A program made the translations under genes and the position numbers. The notes under the pieces are model-generated. The model was not told the origin of the DNA. It saw only the letters and a program-made list of their open reading frames with translations, and ran no database searches. A stretch of DNA of 64,000 bases from Coleophoma eucalyptorum. Its lineage: Eukaryota; Ascomycota; Leotiomycetes; Helotiales; Dermateaceae. Positions 56,290-64,000 of this stretch are shown in pieces. The stretch is taken from assembly GCA_026120035.1 (NCBI GenBank), contig JALRME010000004.1, forward strand, positions 620,001-684,000. The letters run 5' to 3'. How positions within the stretch are numbered: position 1 is the stretch's first letter; every line of letters begins with the position of its first letter.

Positions 56290-58133
56290 ATGGCTGAATC
56301 AATGGGTACACCTGGTTCCAACGCCGACACCTCTGTCAATGGCGGCAAGGTTTCAGCTGCGAAAGATAGAGCTTGTCCATTCTGTCATCAACAATTTACC
56401 TCCTCCTCGCTCGGCCGTCATCTCGACCTCTATATCAAAGAGAAGAACCCCAAGCCGGCCGATGGCATACACAATGTGGACGAGATTAGGAAGATGCGAG
56501 GTGGCATTACGAGGCGGCAGCCCAGGAACTCGATGTCGAAAAGAGAAGGTTCAACACCGGGTGGGACTCCTGCTGGACGCCCGAGTCCTGGCAACTCTGA
56601 TGTTGATATGAGTGGGCACAGGAGCCCTAGCATGCGCAGAGATGGCACAGAGGAAAGCTTGTTTCCTGGAAAACCAAGATATATAATCAACGGGCCTACT
56701 TGGGAGACAACAGGAGTGATGAATCACATACCCTCTGCTTCAAGAAATGGTACCTCGGCTCGTAGCTGGGATGGGGATGAGAACCGGAGGTTAGAGGGCA
56801 GGAGTAGATCTGTGAGCAAGCAGATGCTTGCAAAGACCACCTTTGAGCAAAAGCAGAAGATGATGGACGCTCTGGATAATGCTAAGGCAGCAGAGTTGGC
56901 CCTGAGAGAAATTTTGGGGTCGATCAGAGCTGCAAAGTAAGCTATACCTGGCTCCCGAACTTTTTATATACTAATTTTTCCAGATTGCGAAAAGTCGATG
57001 CCAGCACCATCTTCGATTACGATCCTTTCACACTTGATTTCCCGGCCCTCACTCTCCACTGCCTCTCCCCTCCTCCAACGCTCCACAGCTCGACTCCTGT
57101 TGCTACCTCCTCGTCCTGGTCCATAACCCCACCGACCGAGCAACAATATGAAGCACTCCGATCACACTTTGCTTCGGAGTTTCGTAACTGGCATATTTCT
57201 TGTGCCATGGCTACTACAACTACTCAAGACGATCTTTCATATCCTCCCCCAAACTACTTTGTGGAACCAGTAGAACCTCAGCAGGTTGCAGAGCGGGCAG
57301 AAGCAGAAGCCCAAGAATTGGAGGCTAAGCTTTCTGAACATTTACGCATCATGTTCACACATTGGAGCAAGTTTCCTCCTGCAAAGCGGGCAGAATTGTG
57401 GACACTGGAACTAGCCAGAGGAATGGGTCGGAAATCCGACGAGATACAAAAGTTGAAGAAGGAAGCAGATCTGAAGGAGCAGAGGAATGCACATCTGCAA
57501 CAACAAGTGGATGATCTCAGTAGACTGCAGCAGCCTCGAGAGTTTAGGATCTCCCCGCCAAGCACATATGGATTTGACAGGAAAGCAATGGCAGAAATGG
57601 GAGATGCAGGCTTCAAATGGGAAGGGGTTGGATTTTCGATTGCGAACCGGAACCTTCAATTGGACGCAGTCATTGAGCGAGCTATTGGTAAATGGAAGGA
57701 GGTAGTGAGGGAAGCTCGCGGGGGAGGTGTGGCAGCACAGAGACTTCTCTCAGGTGACTCGACCCAGTCCGTCACGCAGGCTCAACAACAGCAACAGCAA
57801 GTACAACAGGCGCAACAACAACAAACTGCGAATAATATCACAACCAACGGCACGTCTGCTGGTTCTGCCGATTCTCTTGGAAGCGATGCTGATGCGGATG
57901 CGGATGCGGATATGGACGAGGATACTTCTTTCGTCGACATGAGTGAGGTGCAACATCGTGCCCCCGAGGCAAATATGATCCAAGAGCAGCAGCAACAGAA
58001 CAACTATCAGCTTACTAATGGTGATCTCCAACATCAACAGCAAGATCGGTCAGAGGACATGCGGATACATATCAATGGTATGAAGGGAACAGAGAAACAG
58101 ACTTGTGTGGCAGGATATCTGAGGGTTGGATGA
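56290..58133 (+). CDS. Zinc-finger/coiled-coil protein with Gln-rich tail, 598 aa, 2 exons
   Basis: Exons are 56290-56936 and 56984-58133. The 47-nt intron (GTAAGC...TTCCAG) has a CTAAT branch site and rebuilds SIRAAKLRKVDAST. The N-terminus holds a C2HC-like finger, CPFCHQQFTSSSLGRHLDLY (about residues 29-48), preceding a basic Ser/Pro-rich stretch with TRRQPRNSMSKREG. A middle region (residues 250-350) has short helices. A coiled coil (SDEIQKLKKEADLKEQRNAH) then precedes a conserved-looking block, FRISPPSTYGFDRKAMAEMG. The C-terminal third is low complexity: Gln-rich runs from CAA/CAG repeats, and an alternating Asp-Ala run (DADADADADMDED). I do not know a function. It resembles uncharacterised fungal C2H2/C2HC proteins, probably nuclear. 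A further 3' intron near the end cannot be excluded. Confidence 0.85.
57775..57930 (+). repeat. In-gene microsatellites: CAA/CAG and GATGCG runs
   Basis: Imperfect CAA/CAG triplets at about 57779-57830 encode Gln-rich runs. A hexamer-like GATGCGGATGCG run at about 57888-57910 encodes Asp-Ala repeats. Both are inside the 598-aa zinc-finger/coiled-coil gene and keep frame because the unit is a multiple of three. Confidence 0.75.
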
Positions 58134-58944
58134 GGAGAGTTGTTGTAATATAATATCAAGGGATGGGGAGGGGAGGGAGCAGCATGGTATCTGGATCGTG
58201 TGTTTACTTCTTCGTCGGAAGATCTAACACAACTACAACTAGTTCAGAAAAAAAAACACCCAATTCCATTTGTACTACAAAGGAATCTAGGAATTACAAA
58301 CTTCTTCTTTCCTTTGTTCAATGGGAGCATAAGCTACTTTGTAAGGTATTAAAGCAAGCATGGAAGGAATGGAGTTAGAATCGCATTTATTGCAGCCTAT
58401 TACCTCTAACTGACTCATGTCTTGTGTTTTGATTTCCTCGATACTTAATCTGTTCAAAGAGGGGCAAGGAATAGAGGACTTAATTTTGAACAGTACTTCT
58501 ATGCTGATGTGCATCGAGATTAGCTGGCCCATGTCTTCTTTTGAGCTATAGTCGAGATACAAAACTTCTCTTCAAAACAGAATTGAACAACATTTGCTCC
58601 TACACACACTTTTCTTTCACTCAGCAAGACCAAAACTACACATACCCCACATTTCCCATGCCTCCTCGTCTTCATTTTCCCTACGTTCCATTGCTCATAA
58701 AATAGAAGACCATTTGATGGAGAGACAGATGTACTCTATGGAAAAGCGAAAGTTTTAGAAACAGGCTGAAGTTACTGTTGCTTCCTAGTTAATATATTTT
58801 TTGTTGGGAAAGTACACAAACTACGAGAAGAAGATACCTCATACCTGCGTATCCTCTCGCGGGAAAGTAGTGTCACTCTAGCCATTGACACGCAGTGAGA
58901 TGTCTCTCTTCATATTTGAAGTCTTTTTATTCGTTATCCGGCTA
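58134..58944. other. Intergenic region
   Basis: 3' flank of the zinc-finger gene, AT-rich. No gene, RNA or repeat is recognised. Confidence 0.45.
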
Positions 58945-59515
58945 TCAATTAGAATAGATACAACTCCCAATAGATATCACCAGACAGAAGATGTACACTC
59001 TGGCAATGGGACAATATGTCAGTAATTTAATACTCGTATCATAACTTGTTATTAATCTCCTTAAAACAGGCATGCATGACCTAAAGTATGAAACCACACA
59101 TAGAACAAAGCCATCCCCCCCACAAAAACCGCCGAAAGAATCCCAAAAGAACAAGCACCGCAAGATCGCGGCAAGAATTCGGGATCTCCAAGAACTTCGG
59201 GTCCGGCAATGATTCATCAATTCCTGAGCTATCTCTTCGTTGAGATCGGCAGGACTTGAAAATGGCTTCGTTAGTTCTTGGCGTGAACGCGCTGCGGCGT
59301 AAGTCTTCCTCGAAGCAGCTTGGTACGGACCACACCGTGGACTTGGTAACAGTAACTTATGTTTGTACTTTTTGCACTGAGGAGCTACTCTTGCTGCAGA
59401 CTTGGATCTTGTTGGAATACGCGTTTGAGATGGCCAGGCTGCTGTGCTGAGCGCTCGAAGGGCGACATGTTAAGCGAGCGGTAGAGCTGAGGGCTCGGGG
59501 AGAGATAGGAACCAT
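58945..59515 (-). CDS. Candidate small gene with mitochondrial-type presequence, structure uncertain
   Basis: ATG 59515 begins MVPISPRALSSTARLTCRPS, a Ser/Arg/Ala-rich stretch without acidic residues, as in mitochondrial targeting sequences. One frame-consistent model splices 59515-59389 to 59318-58945 (donor GTAGCT, acceptor ACCAAG), giving CSKTASRKTYAAARSRQEL, then TKPFSSPADLNEEIAQEL, 166 aa in total. The 3' half is open in three frames at once. One of these (about 59060-59200) reads FGILSAVFVGGMALFYVWFH, a plausible TM helix, so the true exon 2 or 3 boundary may differ. No family is recognised. It could be a chance alignment of open frames. Confidence 0.28.
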
Positions 59516-60230
59516 TGCGGTTGCATGCAGAGCTAGCTATACTCCAGATTATACTTGTTGTTGCCGAAGTAGAGTGGAAATGCACAGAGATGGTTCTACG
59601 AAGGAGGGCAGAAGACCCCCGGAAAAAATGACTTGAGAAAGTGGCTCGGAATAGCTTGGACGGCTTATCAACAAAAGAAAATCCGTGGTAGGGTTATTAT
59701 CCCGCAGGGCAAACATTCCTGGCTGATCACTCCCGTTGACGGTTCTGGTGGCAATAAATCTCGGGGTTGTATTACGCAAGAGAAGCGGTCAATCCGTCCT
59801 TACTTGTTCTTTAGTTGAAAGCCCTGTCTCTCACATTCGCCTGCCGCTTGTCAGGTTACACAGGCCTAGTAGCTAATCACACAACCTGCTAGCCCCTAAA
59901 TAAGAGTCCTTCTATAAGCATAAAAATGACCAATCTCTTCGCATGTCCTACGGCTGCAACGGTGCAATCTACATCTTGTAAGGCGTCATTAGAAAACGGC
60001 TTAAGGAGATAGGTATGGGGAAGCAAAGGAAGGAGCCGGATTAAAAACCTTGATCACGTAAAGGACGAATATTTTTTGATTATAATTCATGTTGGTAAAG
60101 TTATGATAGCTCGGTAATTAAAGATGGAATCCAAAAGAGCCGTCCAAGGGAAACAGAAAGAGGTATATAGCAAACGCCGATTTTCAAAAGAACGCCCATA
60201 AAGATAGGTACCAAAACCATCAAACTATAT
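59516..60230. other. Intergenic region
   Basis: Between the candidate mitochondrial gene and the 3' end of the four-exon membrane-protein gene. It contains only short overlapping frames (59549-59818). No repeats or RNA genes are seen. Confidence 0.45.
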
Positions 60231-61349
60231 CTATAAGCCTTGACAAGCAGCACCGCAAGCCTTAGCTATGTATCTGCGGGATTCAAAGTACTTTACAGTG
60301 ATTATTGTGATTGAGATAAGAATCGTGAGAGCCACAACGAGGAAAACAGCACGTTTGGCGCGACGTTCGTGGTCATATCGTGGGTCGTTAGAGCTGGAGA
60401 ACGTAACGCAGCAGTTTGACGATGCATTCGTGTATCCTTCATCTTGAGGATCGTTGAATGTCACGCAACAGTTTGAAACACCTCCTCTATTATCGCCGTC
60501 GGTCTTTGCTCGCCTTTGTTTTTCGAGCTAAAGTTTGCAGTGTGAGCTTTATAATGGTGTAGAAAGCGGACGTAAGGAATTTTAATCTAAGTCTCAGCAG
60601 TTACACGGCGGTATACTTGCTGTTTGGAAAAACGAAGAGGAAAAGAACGCATATCCTTACCAGAAGCCGTCCAAGTGACTCCTCAAGTCGATCCACTCTA
60701 TTCCTCAAAAGCGCTAACTCTAGCGATGAGTCTCTACCTGAGGAAACTGCTGTACCATCGCTATCTCCACTCTGTACTTGGTTCCATGGTGAATTTATAG
60801 AGCCAGATCCATGGTCTAAAGGTCGTGGTGTCCCGGGCGAGGAAGGTATAGACTGGGAGGAATGAAAGGATGGCGGTGGCGAGCTTGGGATTGATGGAGC
60901 TGAAGCGCCGGACACTGAGTTAGGTATTCCGGAGTTGTAGTTATAGCTGGACGAATTTATCGACTCTAGAACGATGGGCTCCTCTCTTTGTGGCACCTAA
61001 AGGGAGTTTGGATTAGCTGCTGCGCTCTCCTGGATTGTCGAGAAACTTGGAAATGTACGCGATAGTGGCCAACTTACAGGCGCATATCGCTGTGGGCTCA
61101 TTATTGCAATATAACGGTCGCTGTATATCGCTGGGCTTCCAAAGCTCAAAGATGGCGGATCAGATATTAAGATATTGTAATTTGACCGCCCACGCTGTTG
61201 ATTGCTTGCTTGAAGTCTTACGATGTTGAAATAAGGCTGAGGCGATTTAAACAGGAAGGTTGCTAGCAATATACAGAGGATACGATGATTAGCGCCGCGT
61301 CAGCAAATGCAGCCACAGCAGCTCTGGATTCAGCTTGAGGCAATGGCAT
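60231..61349 (-). CDS. Single-pass membrane protein of unknown function, duplicated NCCVTF motif, 285 aa, 4 exons
   Basis: Exons are 61349-61284, 61236-61078, 60996-60661 and 60527-60231. All introns are phase 0: 47 nt (GTATCC...CCTCAG), 81 nt (GTAAGT...TTTAG) and 133 nt (GTAAGG...TTTAG). Exon 3 encodes a Ser/Pro-rich disordered region (SIPSSPPPSFHSSQSIPSSP), then a short coiled coil (LELALLRNRVDRLEESLGRLL). Exon 4 has LEKQRRAKTDG, then two similar repeats beginning SNCCVTF (one followed by NDPQDEGY, the other by SSSNDPRY). A strong TM helix follows (AVFLVVALTILISITIITV) and a short Cys-containing tail (KACGAACQGL). No signal peptide is evident, so a C-terminal tail-anchored or type II topology is likely. 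I recognise no family. The exon 1 start is the weakest part of the model. Confidence 0.65.
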
Positions 61350-61726
61350 TTGAAGAGGGAGCGCTTATTGGATGGAGGCTGGAGGGACAAAGTGGTGGCA
61401 CTCGTGGACGGTTGGGCAGAGTTTCCAAGCCAAGAAACATGGGTTGGGCCTGGCTCAGCCTTGCGGGGGTGCCGAGAACCGCGGGATCGATCGTGGGTGG
61501 TGTGTCGTCATGGGGTCATGTGATCGGGTCTCCTCTCATCAGCTGGGTAAAGCACGTTTTCAGACGGCCGTCCTGGCGCGTGACTTCCTCAAATTTACCT
61601 CTGCTGGCTTTCTAAGAGCGAGCGAGCCGTTGAATCGGGGGATTTCGTGCTTTCGAGAAAATGCATTGATTTCTATGTCCTGAGGTCGCTAAAAACGATG
61701 CATCTCTGCTCCAAACAAAACAGCCT
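61350..61726. other. Intergenic region
   Basis: Upstream of the four-exon membrane-protein gene and downstream of the 117-aa gene. The plus-strand frames at 61307-61683 overlap in all three frames and are most likely spurious in GC-richer sequence. Confidence 0.45.
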
Positions 61727-62267
61727 CTAACTCTCAATCAATCCTGGCCAGTGCTCCTTCAACCACTCAACCACAGCGTCTGGTCCCTTCTCCACCTGCA
61801 GTCCTTGGGGAATAGCCATGGTCTTGATGCCGGGGACTGTCTCCTTAGCAATCTTCTGAATTTCGTCGCTTTCCTCTTTGGTCCACATGGATGCACAGAA
61901 CTAGTTGGATCAGTCAGCCATCAGTGGAAGCAGGAGCAGAGTTGTCGAGTGCTTGGGCTTGTGTCCACCTTCGACATGAACCCGATAAAAGGCTCCAGGC
62001 CAAGAATATTGAGGGCGGGAACATACCAGAACATCCGGCTTCTCTTTCTCACAGATACCTTTCACTTCCTCTATTCCTGTTTCCATGGTTAGCGTTGCAC
62101 TCTGCTGGCAACCCCACGCGGGGAAATAAACACATACTCTCGGCATTTGCAACATAGTCGATGGTATATTCTTCTTTCACGTCGTTGACCACGCGTCCGA
62201 TCAGAATTTTTGCACGTGCTGGAACTTTGTTGACGGTTACCAACTTGTAGGGTCCTTTAGGTGCCAT
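61727..62267 (-). CDS. Small conserved-looking protein, 117 aa, 3 exons, function unknown
   Basis: Exons are 62267-62138, 62076-62027 and 61900-61727. Introns of 61 and 126 nt start GTATGT and end AACAG and ACTAG. The second exon is only 50 nt. Junctions are DYVANAERIEEVKGI and KPDVLFCASMWTKEES. The product begins MAPKGPYKLVTVNKVP and reads as a compact globular alpha/beta protein: YKLVTVNKVPARAKILIGRV, a helix with IEEVKGICEKEKPDVL, then KTMAIPQGLQVEKGPDAVVE and a C-terminal helix VEWLKEHWPGL. There is no signal peptide or TM segment. The alternation of strands and helices, with a His/Trp-containing end, resembles a Rossmann-like or CoA-binding small domain, but I cannot name the family. Coding quality is good because all three exons rejoin in frame. 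Confidence 0.7.
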
Positions 62268-62690
62268 GGCTGCTTAGGAGGATTGAATGGTTGAGATAGA
62301 GAAGGAGATTGAAGACGTAGGATGCCAGATATTTATCTTTTCGAATTTGTGACGGGGTCGAATGCTCAAAACTTCACAGTAATAGAAAGCAGTGGGAATT
62401 GCGGATTAATACATACCGACGAACGTGGGGAAGTTGATGGACTCTGCCCACGTCCACCTCCTTTGTGGGGCAGAATTGAGTCCGAAGCTCGGGACGGGAT
62501 GTGTCTTCGGCAATCACGTGGAGCGGACACCACTCCGCCCTCCATGTTTACATTTTGCCGATGCTGTCCCCTTCTGTTTATGCCGAAGTACCGACTTGGC
62601 CCCACGGTGCTGGATCTTGGACCGGCCAGCCTTCTTTTGACACCCGACTCAAGAACACCCCTCCAAAAACTCAACTCTCTTTGATGACTG
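62268..62690. other. Intergenic region
   Basis: Promoter side of the 117-aa gene. Overlapping frames in several phases (62322-62684 + and 62366-62674 -) are probably chance ORFs in GC-rich sequence. Confidence 0.4.
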
Positions 62691-63101
62691 ATGATGCGGA
62701 ATTTAGACGAAGAGACCGGGTCTACTACTCACAACCCAAATGTCAAGCAGGCTCGTCGACTGACAGTAATACTTGCGCAGGGGTTAAGCGACGACGCTCT
62801 GAAGTGAGTGTCCGACAGCGCCTTCAAAAGCAGCAAACTAGTATATGCATCGTGGTCAAGCAAAGAGGCCTTGAGGCTTTTCTTGTTGCCAGACCAGCTA
62901 TTCTCTGGAGTAGATGGATCCTTACCCTCGACAGAATTGCTACTGCTAAGACTCGTCGGTTTAAAAAGTGTGCTTCCCTGGTCTAGCCTTTTAAAGAGCG
63001 TGGAACACTATATCAAGAATAATAATGCCATTCTCTCGACGGATTCCCGTGAGGACATAAATAGAGTATGCTATTTGGCCGAATTCATGGCGCAGTCTTA
63101 G
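62691..63101 (+). pseudogene. Probable gene fragment interrupted by an in-frame TGA
   Basis: From ATG 62691 a frame reads MMRNLDEETGSTT, then QARRLTVILAQGLSDDALK, then TGA at 62805-62807. It continues without frame change as VSDSAFKSSKLVYASWSSKE, LRLFLLPDQLFSGVDGSLPS, LLRLVGLKSVLPWSSL and NRVCYLAEF to a stop at 63101. Both sides have the regular amphipathic pattern of real coding sequence, and together they look like one domain. The TGA could arise from TGG or CGA by a single transition. A 15- or 27-nt GT-AG removal would also keep frame but is far below known fungal intron sizes. I recall similar sequence only vaguely from uncharacterised fungal proteins and cannot name the family. Alternatives are a real gene with unusual processing or two chance ORFs. 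Confidence 0.5.
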
Positions 63102-64000
63102 CTCTATCAGCATTCAGTCGCTGTATGGTTCTAGAAAAGAGGGGTTTCAGCTGCTTAAGCAATCGTACTGCACAATTTTGACATCAATTTTCAATACAGT
63201 TATAAACCCCACTACGAACGAACCTGTTTATCCTTGCCCATAGAATCTTGCACGGGGTCTCAAACCCACGGGACCTTCATACGGATTGTAAGCACCTTCT
63301 AGGCTGGGGGATCACTGCAAGTAACTTCCATGCATTGCATGGGTTATTTCTCGAGAAGTGCATTGATGAAGTCCCTAGATTATGTCAAATACTGTAGAGA
63401 GCCTCTTTCGCCTCACTCCCACTCTCCAGCAAGGTGCAAATAACCCCTGCGCCGCAGAGAGGCTAAGCTCAGACCCTTGAACGGTCCTGTTCCGGATATC
63501 GGTATCAACCCCGAAGCGGAGCTGATGCGAGCCCTGGGATGTATACGGAATATATTGAAACAGCGGAGATGAGTCTTGGCTATTCTTTCTCGAACCTATA
63601 CCCAAGCCATCTATTACGAGGCGGCACATACTGTATTCTGATCTGTAAGGAGAAAGTATACTGTAAGCCGGCACATTAACGATCGGTATACGGCGCAAGA
63701 GATGCCCGCTGCGGCATTAAGCGAGCAGAACAAGCAACGGCGCCGATGTCTTATTTCGCTCTAACGTGCATCTGCAGGTCAACCCAGTCAGTAAGTAGTG
63801 CCTGGCAGACCAGCGTGGATTAACAGCTTTTGCCTATTATCAACGGTATCATTGACTGTGGGATTATTGATTCCTAAAAAAGATCAGGGGTGAGGTTTGA
63901 TCTGGCGATCCCCGCGCGGATCTAGGCAATTAGCATATAATACTCCAGAAGAGTACTTGCTTGCTTTGTACCTCTTCCTTTCGACACATTCCTCAATCCT
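63102..64000. other. Window end, no supported gene
   Basis: The only longer frame is 63375-63698 (-), 107 aa, without motifs. A gene outside the window could have its end here, but no exon is recognisable. Confidence 0.4.

Noticed and set aside
62804..62818. A 15-nt GT-AG intron removing the TGA in the 62691-63101 frame
   Set aside because: Far below the minimum fungal intron length and lacking a branch site.
62501..62986. 161-aa plus-strand ORF
   Set aside because: It overlaps the better-supported frame 62691-63101 and has no regular hydrophobic pattern. Its codons look like a shadow of the other frame in GC-rich sequence.
1..64000. CRISPR arrays, bacterial operons, tRNA and rRNA genes
   Set aside because: The sequence is fungal. 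I saw no regular spacer-repeat arrays and no A-box/B-box pair with a cloverleaf. A tRNA missed by eye remains possible and tRNAscan-SE would settle it.

Overview
This is a 64-kb window of a filamentous ascomycete (Pezizomycotina) genome. The evidence is the many short introns (about 45-90 nt) with GTAAGT/GTATGT-type donors and CTAAT/CTGAT-like branch sites, the gene content, and an AT-rich island of transposon relics carrying the C-to-T/G-to-A damage expected of repeat-induced point mutation (RIP). A leotiomycete-like plant-associated fungus would fit (pectate lyase, TRI5-family terpene synthase, RIP islands), but that placement is only an inference.

Layout. 1-14.9 kb is gene-poor. It holds a GT1-type glycosyltransferase (1291-2622, -), a transposon graveyard at about 2.7-8.0 kb (two Ty1/copia-type LTRs, a gypsy-type LTR relic and a RIP-ruined pogo-type transposase), and a TRI5-family sesquiterpene synthase (11162-12439, -). 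14.9-34.8 kb holds a secreted serine carboxypeptidase, an alpha-glucoside/sugar transporter, a copper-transporting P1B-ATPase, a secreted GMC oxidoreductase, a membrane-anchored aspartic-protease-like protein that has lost both catalytic aspartates, and a FAD aromatic monooxygenase. 35-45 kb holds mainly housekeeping genes: a SIRT6/7-like sirtuin, 3-phosphoglycerate dehydrogenase, glyoxalase I, a roadblock/LC7 protein and a DHH phosphoesterase. 46-50 kb holds a PL1 pectate lyase and a MUP1/LAT-type amino-acid permease. 53.9-64 kb holds the ribosome-biogenesis factor REI1, a zinc-finger/coiled-coil protein, a single-pass membrane protein of unknown function, a conserved-looking 117-aa protein and a probable pseudogene with an in-frame TGA.

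How the genes relate. No operon-like or clearly co-functional cluster is visible. Secreted or surface functions (carboxypeptidase, GMC oxidase, pectate lyase, sugar and amino-acid uptake) are interspersed with core metabolism. The terpene synthase has no P450 or transcription factor beside it. The glycosyltransferase is the only plausible tailoring gene nearby, and it lies across the RIP island. The most unusual items are the pseudo-aspartic protease, the pogo transposase relic whose four zinc-knuckle ligands have all become Tyr, the terpene synthase beside the RIP island, and the unknown four-exon membrane protein with a duplicated Cys-Cys motif. Exon structures were deduced by reading splice sites and checking frame arithmetic by hand; there is no transcript evidence.
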